From an uncultured Acetatifactor sp. (GTDB lineage: Bacteria; Bacillota; Clostridia; Lachnospirales; Lachnospiraceae), in contig CAJUFI010000011.1 in the NCBI GenBank assembly GCA_910585665.1, positions 1-25,731 of the forward strand: a stretch of 25,731 nucleotides of DNA, written 5' to 3'. This document shows, in pieces, positions 14,039 through 21,400 of this stretch. How positions within the stretch are numbered: the stretch's first letter is position 1; each line of letters starts with the position of its first letter. The notes below the pieces were generated by a model. The model was not told the origin of the DNA, ran no database searches, and worked only from the letters and a program-made list of their open reading frames with translations. The translations under genes were made by a program, and so were the position numbers.

Positions 14039-14089
14039 CTGTAAGCTTCATGCTCCAAGCCGAAAGCTTCCAGCCCTCGGTTTTCGCTC

Positions 14090-15403
14090 CTATTTCTCCA
14101 AGAAGCCCTTGTAATTGCGGACGAGCATCTGTGATTCCACCTGTTTCATGGTCTCAAGCACTACACTGACAATGATGATAAGACTTGTGCCGCCGAAAGA
14201 TACGTTTGCATTGAATACGCCGCTGAACAGATACGGCAGCACCGCGATGATTGTCAGACCTACCGCGCCGATGAACACGATATAGTTCAGGACCTTGTTC
14301 AGATAATCGCTGGTGGGCTTTCCGGGCCTGATGCCTGGAATAAAGCCGCCCTGCTTCTTCATATTGTCGGCAATCATCAGAGGATTGAAAGTGATGGACG
14401 TATAAAAATACGCAAAGAAGATAATCAATACGATATACACCAGCAATCCTATGGAATACCTCAGCTGGCTGGGACTGCACCAATAGCGGGAGTCCAGATA
14501 CTTCAGCACCTCGCTCCATACGCCCGTGCCCGAATATCCCGCAAAGGAGGAGATATAAATCGGAAGCGTCATAAGCGACTGGGCGAAAATGACAGGGATG
14601 ACACCCGCCGTGTTCACCTTCAGCGGAATGTTGGATGTCTGTCCCCCCACCATCCTTCTGCCCTGCACCTTGTTGGCATACTGCACAGGAATCCGGCGGA
14701 CGCCGTCATTCAGGATGATGACCAGCACTACCATGGCAATAATCACCGCGAAGATGATCACTGCGGCGAGCACTGCCGTGGCAGGAGCCTTACCGAACAC
14801 GAACTGTTCAAACAGATTGCCCAAGTCCTCCGGCAGCCTGGAAATGATGTTGATGACCAGGACGATGGAAATACCGTTTCCGATACCGTTCTCGGTGATC
14901 CGTTCACCAATCCACATGAGAAACGCACTGCCCGCAGTAAGCGTCGCAACCGCGCAGATTACGTTCAATGCATTGTAGTCTATCAGATATCCCTGCCTTC
15001 CAAAGCCGATGGCCATGGCTGTGGACTGGATCAGGGCCAGGCCCACCGTTACATATCTCGTGATGGAGACAATCTTCCTCCGTCCTTCCTCGCCGTCGCG
15101 CTGCATCTCCTCCAGCTTGGGGATTGCAATCGTCAGCAGCTGCATGATGATGGAAGATGTAATGTAAGGGCTGATATTCAAGGCTAAAATGGACATATTG
15201 ATGAACGAACCGCCGGTAATCGCATCAAAGAAGCTAAAAGCGCCGCCCCCCTGGGCCGCGAACCAGCTCCTGAAATACTCGCCGTTCACCCCCGGCACAG
15301 GCAGCTGTGATCCGATACGGATCACAACCAGCATGGCGAAGGTAAAGAGAATCTTGTCCCTGAGCTCTTTAATTTTGAATGCGTTTTTCAGCGTTGTTAA
15401 CAT
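14090..15403 (-). CDS. secY: Protein translocase subunit SecY
   Basis: The 437-residue protein has ten hydrophobic segments and family blocks RIGSQLPVPGVNGEYF near the start, MSILALNISPYITSSIIMQL in the second helix region, and YANKVQGRRMVGGQTSNIPL and FAYFYTSITFNP later. SecY is the channel of the general secretion pathway in the cytoplasmic membrane, working with SecE, SecG and SecA. Its ATG overlaps the rplO stop by one base (TAATG), so it is coupled to rplO as in most bacteria. The C-terminal cytoplasmic tail (QMLVRNYKGFLEK) is intact. Confidence 0.98.
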   Translation of the reverse strand: MLTTLKNAFKIKELRDKILFTFAMLVVIRIGSQLPVPGVNGEYFRSWFAAQGGGAFSFFDAITGGSFINMSILALNISPYITSSIIMQLLTIAIPKLEEMQRDGEEGRRKIVSITRYVTVGLALIQSTAMAIGFGRQGYLIDYNALNVICAVATLTAGSAFLMWIGERITENGIGNGISIVLVINIISRLPEDLGNLFEQFVFGKAPATAVLAAVIIFAVIIAMVVLVIILNDGVRRIPVQYANKVQGRRMVGGQTSNIPLKVNTAGVIPVIFAQSLMTLPIYISSFAGYSGTGVWSEVLKYLDSRYWCSPSQLRYSIGLLVYIVLIIFFAYFYTSITFNPLMIADNMKKQGGFIPGIRPGKPTSDYLNKVLNYIVFIGAVGLTIIAVLPYLFSGVFNANVSFGGTSLIIIVSVVLETMKQVESQMLVRNYKGFLEK

Positions 15404-15849
15404 TACATCACCTCTGCTGTTCCACCAAGCGCCTCAATTATTTCTTTTGCGGATGCACTGTACGCGTCTACCTTGACATTGAGCTTTTTGGTAAGTTTTC
15501 CGTTCCCCAGGACCTTCACGCCGTCCCCCCGCTTCTTGATGACGCCCGTCTCGAGCAGCGTATTCACGTCTACGGTGGCGCCGTCCTCAAAACGCTCCAG
15601 ATCGCTTACATTGATGGCGATGATTTCCTTGGAATTGATATTCGTGAAGCCTCTCTTAGGGATACGTCTGTACAAAGGCATCTGACCGCCTTCGAAACCG
15701 ATTCTGGGAGCTCCGGAACGGGCCTTCTGCCCCTTATGTCCCTTGCCGGCGGTCTTGCCGTTTCCGGAACCATGTCCGCGGCCTCTCCTGAAATCATTGT
15801 GCTTAGAACCTTTCGCAGGTCTTAAATTGGATAATTCCATCTCGAACAC
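15403..15849 (-). CDS. rplO: 50S ribosomal protein L15
   Basis: The 148-residue protein begins MELSNLRPAKGSKHND after a short MFE lead. It has the glycine-rich rRNA-binding region RGRGHGSGNGKTAGKGHKGQ and FEGGQMPLYRRIPKRGF, and a C-terminal domain ending IIEALGGTAEVM. The frame starts at 15849 (MFEMELSNL) and an ATG at 15840 is the more usual L15 start; GGAGG occurs upstream of the former, so I keep the longer form with some doubt. It is 11 bp from rpmD and overlaps secY by one base. Confidence 0.95.
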   Translation of the reverse strand: MFEMELSNLRPAKGSKHNDFRRGRGHGSGNGKTAGKGHKGQKARSGAPRIGFEGGQMPLYRRIPKRGFTNINSKEIIAINVSDLERFEDGATVDVNTLLETGVIKKRGDGVKVLGNGKLTKKLNVKVDAYSASAKEIIEALGGTAEVM

Positions 15850-15860
15850 CTCCTTTTCGA

Positions 15861-16052
15861 CTATATTTCTTCGACTTTCAGTAAATGGCTCACACGGCGA
15901 ATCTGTCCTCTCGTGGCAGCGTTATCGGGAAGGATGATCGTCTTGCCGATCTTGCGAAGGCCCATGGACTCAACGATTGCCTTATTCTTTGCCACGGCCC
16001 CGATCGTGGACCTTACCAGAGTGATCTTTAATTTCTTATCTGTATCTGCCAT
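15861..16052 (-). CDS. rpmD: 50S ribosomal protein L30
   Basis: The 63-residue protein begins MADTDKKLKITLVRSTIGAV and contains MGLRKIGKTIILPDNAATRG and the ending RRVSHLLKVEEI, a complete bacterial L30. AAAGGAG lies 7 nt before the ATG. It sits between rpsE and rplO, the constant place in the spc operon. Confidence 0.98.
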   Translation of the reverse strand: MADTDKKLKITLVRSTIGAVAKNKAIVESMGLRKIGKTIILPDNAATRGQIRRVSHLLKVEEI

Positions 16053-16090
16053 TGTTGCTCTCCTTTCTACCGATGGAACTTTTCATCGTA

Positions 16091-16600
16091 TTACGCCAGT
16101 ATCTCCTCAACGGATTTCCCGCGGCTCCTGGCCACTTCCTCCGGCGACTTCAGCTGGCTTAAACCGGTGATCGTGGCAAGGACGACATTCTGCTTGTTGT
16201 TCGAGCCAAGGGACTTGGTACGGATATTCTTGATGCCGGCAAGCTCACATACCACACGGGCAGGACCTCCGGCGATGATTCCTGTACCTTCGGGAGCCTT
16301 CTTGAGCAGCACATTGGCGGAACCGTACTTACCGATGAAATCGTGCGAAATAGAGTTGTTGTCATCCAATGCGACGTTCACCAGGTGCTTCATCGCATCT
16401 TCCTTTCCCTTGCGGATAGCCTCAGGGATTTCTACAGCTTTGCCGAGTCCCGCGCCCACATGGCCGTTGCCGTCTCCTACCACCACCAGGGCAGTGAAGC
16501 GCATGTTGCGGCCGCCCTTGACGGTCTTGGCAACACGCTTGATGGCTACAACCTTATCGGTCAATTCGAACTGGCTTGCATCTATGATTGTCTGTTTCAT
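16091..16600 (-). CDS. rpsE: 30S ribosomal protein S5
   Basis: The 169-residue protein begins MKQTIIDASQFELTDKVVAI and carries VAKTVKGGRNMRFTALVVVG, the double-stranded-RNA-binding-like domain of S5 and the loop where ram and spectinomycin-resistance changes occur in other species. GHVGAGLGKAVEIPEAIRKG and the second domain (SLGSNNKQNVVLATITGL) complete it. The spectinomycin loop looks normal (VKGGR). It is 20 bp after rplR. Confidence 0.98.
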   Translation of the reverse strand: MKQTIIDASQFELTDKVVAIKRVAKTVKGGRNMRFTALVVVGDGNGHVGAGLGKAVEIPEAIRKGKEDAMKHLVNVALDDNNSISHDFIGKYGSANVLLKKAPEGTGIIAGGPARVVCELAGIKNIRTKSLGSNNKQNVVLATITGLSQLKSPEEVARSRGKSVEEILA

Positions 16601-16620
16601 GGTGTGTTCCTCTTCCTTTC

Positions 16621-16989
16621 CTAGAATTCCAGGCCAGCTTCTCTGGCTGCGTCAGCTAATGCTGCAACTTTACCCTGATATATATAGCCGCCTCTGTCAA
16701 AGACAACCTTACTGATTCCTTTTTCGACTGCCCTCTTGCCGATGACAGTCCCCAGGTATGCCGCCGCATCAACGTTATTGGTCTTCGTAAGCTCTGCCTT
16801 GATGTCTTTCTCAAGGGTGGAAGCGGATACTAATGTATTCCCAACAGTATCATCGATAATTTGAGCATACATATGATTATTGCTTCTGAACACGCACAGA
16901 CGAGGTCTCTCGGCGGTGCCACTGAAGCGGTTACGAATTCTCATGTGCTTTTTCACACGTACTTCTTTTCTTGACTTCTTGTTAACCAT
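16621..16989 (-). CDS. rplR: 50S ribosomal protein L18
   Basis: The 122-residue protein begins MVNKKSRKEVRVKKHMRIRN, followed by GTAERPRLCVFRSNNHMYAQ, TLVSASTLEKDIK and the end VAALADAAREAGLEF. L18 helps bring 5S rRNA into the large subunit together with L5. Two ATGs are possible: 16995 lies 3 nt from AAGGAG and 16989 lies 9 nt from it; I prefer 16989 on family N-terminus. It is 20 bp after rplF. Confidence 0.96.
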   Translation of the reverse strand: MVNKKSRKEVRVKKHMRIRNRFSGTAERPRLCVFRSNNHMYAQIIDDTVGNTLVSASTLEKDIKAELTKTNNVDAAAYLGTVIGKRAVEKGISKVVFDRGGYIYQGKVAALADAAREAGLEF

Positions 16990-17009
16990 CTTCATACTCT
17001 CCTTATCTA

Positions 17010-17552
17010 TTATTTCTTACCGGTCTTACCAACTTTACGTCTGATGACTTCATCAGCATACTTGATGCCCTTGCCCTTGTAAGGCTCCGGTCTTCTCTTG
17101 TCTCTGATCTCAGCAGCGAATTGGCCGACTTTCTCTTTGTCGATTCCCTTGACGATGATCACGTTGGTACCTTCCACCACGGACTCTACTCCCTCGGGAT
17201 CTTCCATCTCCACGGGGTGGGAATATCCCAGGTTCAGGGTCAGCTTCTTGCCGGACTTGGCGGCTCTGTAGCCTACGCCGTTGACTTCCAGCTTCTTCTC
17301 GTAACCCTGGGTGACGCCTGTCACCATGTTATTGATAAGGGTCCTTGTAAGGCCATGGAGAGACTTCATCTTCTTCAGGTCATTGGGCCTGCTTACATGA
17401 ACCTCCGCGCCTTCCATCTTGATTTCCATCTCAGAGGGCAACACTCTCTCTAGAGTGCCCTTGGGACCTTTGACGGTCACCTTGTTATTTTCTGCAATTT
17501 CCACGGTTACGCCCGCGGGAACCGCGATTGGCATCCTACCTATACGTGACAT
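17010..17552 (-). CDS. rplF: 50S ribosomal protein L6
   Basis: The 180-residue protein begins MSRIGRMPIAVPAGVTVEIA and has both repeated L6 domains; the second ends with the highly conserved PEPYKGKGIKYADEVIRRK. L6 lies near the factor-binding site and the sarcin-ricin loop. AGGAGG precedes the ATG. It is separated from rpsH by 258 nt, where most genomes leave a few dozen, and that gap is packed with hairpins, so its expression relative to upstream genes may be set there. Confidence 0.98.
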   Translation of the reverse strand: MSRIGRMPIAVPAGVTVEIAENNKVTVKGPKGTLERVLPSEMEIKMEGAEVHVSRPNDLKKMKSLHGLTRTLINNMVTGVTQGYEKKLEVNGVGYRAAKSGKKLTLNLGYSHPVEMEDPEGVESVVEGTNVIIVKGIDKEKVGQFAAEIRDKRRPEPYKGKGIKYADEVIRRKVGKTGKK

Positions 17553-17593
17553 GCCCGTACCTCCTATATTTTATAAAACATTTTCCAATTTCT

Positions 17594-17748
17594 GCAAGTC
17601 CAGAAGAACGCCTTCCCAAAACGAACCCGTCCGCCTGGCATCCTCCCATTCCGCGATTCCAGAAGAACACCTTCCCGAAGCGAACTTGTTCGCCTGGCAT
17701 CCTCCCATTCCGCAAGTCCAGAAGAATGCCTGCCCTTGGCATTCTTCC
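17594..17748 (-). repeat. Tandem 59-nt hairpin units between rpsH and rplF
   Basis: Units at 17594-17652 and 17653-17711 are 59 nt each; a third at 17712-17748 has lost about 22 nt of the middle. On the minus strand each unit forms a 10-bp stem: GGAGGAUGCC with GGCGUUCUUC, GGAGGAUGCC with GGUGUUCUUC, and GAAGAAUGCC with GGCAUUCUUC. Substitutions keep pairing, using G-U where needed. Unit 2 also has an inner GCGAA-CAAG-UUCGC hairpin. No coding role is likely. Confidence 0.8.
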
Positions 17749-17808
17749 GGATGAAACTTAGAAATTCTTAGGCGGCGTACTTTGACGCCTTAGAATTTCT
17801 TTTCATCC
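17749..17808 (-). repeat. Three-copy stem-loop family, copy 2 (after rpsH)
   Basis: The 60-nt element starts two bases past the rpsH stop. The outer stem GGATGAAA pairs with TTTCATCC, the inner stem GAAATTC with GAATTTC, and the terminal stem GGCGT with ACGCC around CAAAGT. The 3' side has the unpaired TAAG shared by all copies. Compared with the copy after rplW, the paired positions change together. Confidence 0.85.
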
Positions 17809-17810
17809 TG

Positions 17811-18212
17811 TTACCAGACGAACGCCAATACTTCGCCGCCCACCTGCAGCTCGCGCGCCTTTTTGTCCGTGATCACGCCCTGGTTGGTGGAAATGATGGC
17901 AATGCCCAAACCTCCCAGTACCCTGGGCAGCTCGTCCTTGCCTGCGTATACCCGGAGACCCGGCTTTGAAATCCTCTTGATACCGGAAATAATCTTCTCG
18001 TTCTTGTCGGCGCCGTACTTCAGGGTGATATGGATAGCCTTGAAGTTGCCGTCGTCAATCACATCATATTTATTGATATAACCCTCATCCTGAAGGATCT
18101 GTGCGATTGCCAGCTTCATCTTGGAAGCAGGGATGTCTACCGTGTCATGCTTGGCAGAATTTGCGTTACGGATTCTTGTAAGCATATCTGCGATGGGATC
18201 GCTCATTGTCAT
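17811..18212 (-). CDS. rpsH: 30S ribosomal protein S8
   Basis: The 133-residue protein begins MTMSDPIADMLTRIRNANSA and ends ARELQVGGEVLAFVW, with the family block KPGLRVYAGKDELPRVLGGL and GIAIISTNQGVITD. S8 binds 16S rRNA helix 21 and in E. coli represses the spc operon by binding the rplE mRNA region. AGGAGG lies 8 nt before the ATG at 18212. The stop is followed after two bases by a 60-nt stem-loop of the three-copy family. Confidence 0.98.
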   Translation of the reverse strand: MTMSDPIADMLTRIRNANSAKHDTVDIPASKMKLAIAQILQDEGYINKYDVIDDGNFKAIHITLKYGADKNEKIISGIKRISKPGLRVYAGKDELPRVLGGLGIAIISTNQGVITDKKARELQVGGEVLAFVW

Positions 18213-18234
18213 TGTATTTTCCTCCTTCTTACCA

Positions 18235-18250
18235 GCTCGCAGGCGAGCAA
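18235..18250 (-). other. Small hairpin between rpsZ and rpsH
   Basis: TGCTCG-CCTG-CGAGC forms a 5-bp stem with a tetraloop about 20 nt before the rpsH binding site. Weak evidence of function; noted because other spacers in the cluster are also structured. Confidence 0.3.
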
Positions 18251-18274
18251 CCTACCTGCTCACTTGCCATGCCT

Positions 18275-18460
18275 TTACCAGCTCGCCTTCTTGACGCCGG
18301 GAATCTGCCCCTTGTATGCCAGCTCGCGGAAGCAGACTCTGCAAATGCCATACTTTCTTAAGTAAGCGTGGGGACGGCCACAAATCTTGCAACGCGTATA
18401 AGCCTGGGTGGAGAACTTCGGCTTGCGCTGCTGTTTAATCTTCATCGATGTCTTAGCCAT
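18275..18460 (-). CDS. rpsZ: 30S ribosomal protein S14 type Z, zinc-binding
   Basis: The 61-residue protein begins MAKTSMKIKQQRKPKFSTQA. Cys24, Cys27, Cys40 and Cys43 (CKIC and CRVC) form the zinc ribbon of the short S14 type, and the end AYKGQIPGVKKASW is the family signature. Firmicutes that carry both forms use this one when zinc is plentiful; no zinc-free copy is in this window. It lies between rplE and rpsH, in the usual position, 15 bp after rplE. Confidence 0.98.
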   Translation of the reverse strand: MAKTSMKIKQQRKPKFSTQAYTRCKICGRPHAYLRKYGICRVCFRELAYKGQIPGVKKASW

Positions 18461-18475
18461 GAAAAATCTACCTCC

Positions 18476-19018
18476 TTATTGTTTTGCGAAAGGCATATTG
18501 AACAGTGTCAACAGCTCGCGCGCTTCCTCATCGGTCTTCGCGGTGGTCACGATGATGACGTCCATACCTCTGGTCTTGTCAATCTTGTCATACTCGATCT
18601 CAGGGAAGATGAACTGCTCCTTGATGCCGAGGGCATAGTTTCCTCTGCCGTCGAAAGCATTGGGATTGACGCCTCTGAAGTCACGCACGCGGGGCAGGGC
18701 AAGGTTCACCAGGCGGTCAAGGAACTCATACATCTTCTCGCCGCGCAGGGTGGTCTTGCAGCCGATGTTCATGCCCTCACGAATCTTGAAATTCGCGATA
18801 GACTTCTTCGCTTTGGTAAGGACTGCCTTCTGGCCGGTGATGATTTCCATGTCAGAGACGGCATTTTCAAGAACCTTGGGATTTTCCTTGGCTTCACCGA
18901 CGCCCATGTTGATGACGATCTTCTCAAGCTTAGGAACTTCCATAACATTCTTATATCCAAATTTCTTCGTCATTGCGTCTACGACCGTCTCGTAGTACGC
19001 TTCTTTATATCTTGCCAC
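18476..19018 (-). CDS. rplE: 50S ribosomal protein L5
   Basis: The 180-residue protein begins MARYKEAYYETVVDAMTKKF, with the blocks PKLEKIVINMGVGEAKENPK, GQKAVLTKAKKSIANFKIRE and FDGRGNYALGIKEQFIFPEI. It binds 5S rRNA in the central protuberance and makes the bridge to S13. Length is normal. In E. coli the S8 repressor site overlaps the start of this gene; no hairpin strong enough to call is seen in the 42-bp gap before it here. Confidence 0.98.
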   Translation of the reverse strand: MARYKEAYYETVVDAMTKKFGYKNVMEVPKLEKIVINMGVGEAKENPKVLENAVSDMEIITGQKAVLTKAKKSIANFKIREGMNIGCKTTLRGEKMYEFLDRLVNLALPRVRDFRGVNPNAFDGRGNYALGIKEQFIFPEIEYDKIDKTRGMDVIIVTTAKTDEEARELLTLFNMPFAKQ

Positions 19019-19059
19019 TTTCTGTTCCTCCTTCCCAAACTGTGCTGCACACAGTTGGA

Positions 19060-19371
19060 TTAGTCAATCACTTCGCCTGTTTTCTTAGAGAAACGCACTT
19101 TCTTGTCTCCCTCCATCTTGAAGCCGACCCTTGTGGGCACTCCCTTGTAGACAAGCATTACGTTGGAAATATCAATAGGAGCTTCCTTGCGGACGATGCC
19201 GCCATTGGGATTCGCAGCCGAGGGCTTCGCATGCTTGGTAATCATGTTCACGCCTTCCACCACGACCCTGTGCTTCTTCACATCGATGGAAACTACCTTT
19301 CCCTCTGCATTACAGTCTTTGCCGGCAATCACCTTCACGGTATCGCCCTTTTTAATCTTCAATGTGGCCAT
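19060..19371 (-). CDS. rplX: 50S ribosomal protein L24
   Basis: The 103-residue protein begins MATLKIKKGDTVKVIAGKDC, a KOW motif (residues about 7-33), followed by EGVNMITKHAKPSAANPNGG and IDISNVMLVYKGVPTRVGFK. It is an early assembly protein at the exit tunnel. AGGAGG lies upstream of the ATG, and it is 11 bp after rplN. Confidence 0.98.
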   Translation of the reverse strand: MATLKIKKGDTVKVIAGKDCNAEGKVVSIDVKKHRVVVEGVNMITKHAKPSAANPNGGIVRKEAPIDISNVMLVYKGVPTRVGFKMEGDKKVRFSKKTGEVID

Positions 19372-19382
19372 GTCGCACCTCC

Positions 19383-19751
19383 TTATAACACTTCGGGAGC
19401 CAGAGATACAATTCTCATGAACTGTTTCTCACGAAGCTCTCTCGCCACCGGCCCGAAAATACGGGTACCTCTGGGGGTCTTGTCTTCCTTGATGATTACG
19501 GCTGCATTCTCGTCGAACCGGATATAGGAACCATCCTTGCGGCGAACTTCCTTCACCGTGCGGACCACTACTGCCTTCACTACGTCGCCCTTCTTGACAA
19601 CGCCGCCTGGTGTTGCATCTTTCACGGTAGCGACTATCACATCACCGACATGTGCATATCTTCTCGTAGAGCCGCCCATGACGCGGATGCAAAGCAGTTC
19701 TTTCGCACCGGTGTTATCAGCGACTTTCAGTCTTGTCTCCTGCTGAATCAT
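19383..19751 (-). CDS. rplN: 50S ribosomal protein L14
   Basis: The 122-residue protein begins MIQQETRLKVADNTGAKELL, with GGSTRRYAHVGDVIVATVKD, RRKDGSYIRFDENAAVII and the end IFGPVARELREKQFMRIVSL. It lies at the subunit interface next to L19 and is the docking site of the silencing factor RsfS. All family blocks are normal. The 53-bp gap from rpsQ contains GGCCG/CGGCC-type short repeats but no promoter that I can defend. Confidence 0.98.
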   Translation of the reverse strand: MIQQETRLKVADNTGAKELLCIRVMGGSTRRYAHVGDVIVATVKDATPGGVVKKGDVVKAVVVRTVKEVRRKDGSYIRFDENAAVIIKEDKTPRGTRIFGPVARELREKQFMRIVSLAPEVL

Positions 19752-19804
19752 GATTTTCCTCCTTCGCCGATTTTACGGCCAAATTTCACATGAACCGGCC
19801 AAAC

Positions 19805-20059
19805 TTATTTGGCTTTTTCTATGATTTCGACAAGTCTCCATCTCTTGTCCTTGGACAGACGCCTTGTCTCCATGACCTTGACGGTATCTCCGATGTTGCA
19901 GTCGTTATTCTCGTCATGAGCCTTCAGCTTGTAGGTACGCTTCACGATTTTCTTATAGCGGGGATGCTTTACATGCTCTTCGATCGCCACGACGATTGTC
20001 TTATCCATCTTGTTACTGGTAACCTTGCCAGTACGCACTTTTCTCAAATTTCTTTCCAC
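19805..20059 (-). CDS. rpsQ: 30S ribosomal protein S17
   Basis: The 84-residue protein begins (M)ERNLRKVRTGKVTSNKMDK, followed by YKLKAHDENNDCNIGDTVKV and the end KRWRLVEIIEKAK, an OB fold of usual length. I chose the GTG at 20059 because AAAGGAG stands 7 nt upstream and the protein then begins as in relatives; an in-frame ATG at 20089 would place that ribosome site inside the gene and add ten unusual residues. It lies 30 bp after rpmC. Confidence 0.96.
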   Translation of the reverse strand: MERNLRKVRTGKVTSNKMDKTIVVAIEEHVKHPRYKKIVKRTYKLKAHDENNDCNIGDTVKVMETRRLSKDKRWRLVEIIEKAK

Positions 20060-20089
20060 GATTGATCTCCTTTCATTGCCCTGGGACAA

Positions 20090-20293
20090 TTACGCTCTTG
20101 ACTTCTCGGTAATGACTGTGTTAATACGCGCAATGTTCTTCCTCACTTCTTTGATCCTTGCCGTATTGTCCAGCTGGTTGGTTGCGTTCTGGAATCTCAA
20201 ATTGAAAAGCTCTTTTTTTGCAGTGACAAGATCCTTCTGTAACTCTTCTACGGACTTGTTCTTCAATTCTTCTACAAATTTACTAGATTTCAT
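20090..20293 (-). CDS. rpmC: 50S ribosomal protein L29
   Basis: The 67-residue protein begins MKSSKFVEELKNKSVEELQK and has the two-helix hairpin of L29, with the conserved LFNLRFQNATNQLDNTARIK near the middle. It lies beside the tunnel exit with L23 and is part of the docking area for SRP and trigger factor. Its ATG overlaps the rplP stop by one base (TAATG). Confidence 0.98.
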   Translation of the reverse strand: MKSSKFVEELKNKSVEELQKDLVTAKKELFNLRFQNATNQLDNTARIKEVRKNIARINTVITEKSRA

Positions 20294-20721
20294 TATTCTA
20301 CACCGCCTTCCGAATCTGCCTTTGCAATGATTTTACATTTGCAGGGAAGCTTATGCATTGCCAGGCGCAATGCCTCCTTTGCCTGATCCTCGGGAACACC
20401 GGCAATCTCGAACATGACACGGCCGGGCTTAACGACTGCTACCCAATACTCCACAGAACCTTTGCCGGAACCCATACGCGTCTCGGCAGGCTTTGCCGTC
20501 ACAGGCTTGTCGGGGAAAATCTTGATCCACACCTGTCCGGTACGCTTTGTGTAACGGGTCAGAGCGATACGTGCCGCCTCAATCTGATTGGACCTTACCC
20601 AGCAGGGCTCCGTAGCCACCAGACCATACTCACCGTGAGTGATGGTATTGCCTCTCATTGCTTTGCCGGACAGACTGCCGCGGAACTGTTTACGATGTTT
20701 TACTCTCTTGGGCATTAACAT
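20293..20721 (-). CDS. rplP: 50S ribosomal protein L16
   Basis: The 142-residue protein begins MLMPKRVKHRKQFRGSLSGK, with EPCWVRSNQIEAARIALTRY and KPAETRMGSGKGSVEYWVAV. It shapes the A-site tRNA and elongation-factor region near the peptidyl transferase centre. The ATG at 20721 overlaps the rpsC stop (TAATG) and has GGGAG 9 nt upstream, so the two-residue-longer start is preferred to the ATG at 20715. Normal length. Confidence 0.97.
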   Translation of the reverse strand: MLMPKRVKHRKQFRGSLSGKAMRGNTITHGEYGLVATEPCWVRSNQIEAARIALTRYTKRTGQVWIKIFPDKPVTAKPAETRMGSGKGSVEYWVAVVKPGRVMFEIAGVPEDQAKEALRLAMHKLPCKCKIIAKADSEGGVE

Positions 20722-21380
20722 TATTTATCACTCCCTTCCGCCTGATTTCCTTTTGTAGGAAGTATCTCGCCTTTATAAATCCAAACCTTGACTCCGACCT
20801 TGCCGTAGGTGGTGTCCGCCTCAGCGAAGCCGTAGTCGATGTCAGCTCTCAGTGTCTGAAGGGGAATCGTTCCCTCGCTGTAGAACTCGGTGCGGGCGAT
20901 GTCCGCGCCGCCCAGACGTCCTGCGCAGGCAGCCTTGATTCCCAGCGCGCCTGACTTCATGGTCCTGCCCATGCAGGATTTCATGGCACGTCTGAAGGAT
21001 ACGCGGTTCTCCAGCTGCTGTGCGATGTTCTCGGCCACCAGCTGCGCGTCCTTGTCAGGCCTCTTGATCTCCTTGATGTCGATCAGGACCTTCTTGTCAG
21101 TCATCTTGGAAAGCTCAGCCTTGGTGACTTCGATTTCCGCGCCGCCCTTACCGATGATGACACCGGGCTTTGCGGTGTGGATGATGACTCTGATGCGGTC
21201 GGATGCCCTCTCGATTTCAATCTTGGAGACACCCGCGCTGTATAATTTCTTCTTCAGGTACTTTCTGATATTGTAATCTTCCACGAGATAATCTGAAAAA
21301 TCAGCCTCAGCGTACCATCTGGAATCCCACTCTTTAATTACTCCGACTCTTAAGCCATGAGGATTAACTTTCTGTCCCAT
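20721..21380 (-). CDS. rpsC: 30S ribosomal protein S3
   Basis: The 219-residue protein begins MGQKVNPHGLRVGVIKEWDS. The KH domain (about residues 40-107) has the loop PGVIIGKGGAEIEVTK. The C-terminal domain has GRLGGADIARTEFYSEGTIP and GKVGVKVWIYKGEILPTKGN. It forms the mRNA entry pore with S4 and S5 and takes part in mRNA unwinding. It is 20 bp after rplV and coupled to rplP by a one-base overlap. Confidence 0.98.
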   Translation of the reverse strand: MGQKVNPHGLRVGVIKEWDSRWYAEADFSDYLVEDYNIRKYLKKKLYSAGVSKIEIERASDRIRVIIHTAKPGVIIGKGGAEIEVTKAELSKMTDKKVLIDIKEIKRPDKDAQLVAENIAQQLENRVSFRRAMKSCMGRTMKSGALGIKAACAGRLGGADIARTEFYSEGTIPLQTLRADIDYGFAEADTTYGKVGVKVWIYKGEILPTKGNQAEGSDK

Positions 21381-21400
21381 TTATTCGTCCGCTCCTTTCC

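Noticed and set aside
17536..17742. A 68-codon minus-strand frame in the rpsH-rplF gap
   Set aside because: It is made of the 59-nt hairpin repeats, whose length is not a multiple of three, so successive units are read in different frames; not a protein repeat.
17594..17748. The tandem repeats as a CRISPR array
   Set aside because: The units are contiguous without unique spacers, and no cas gene is present.
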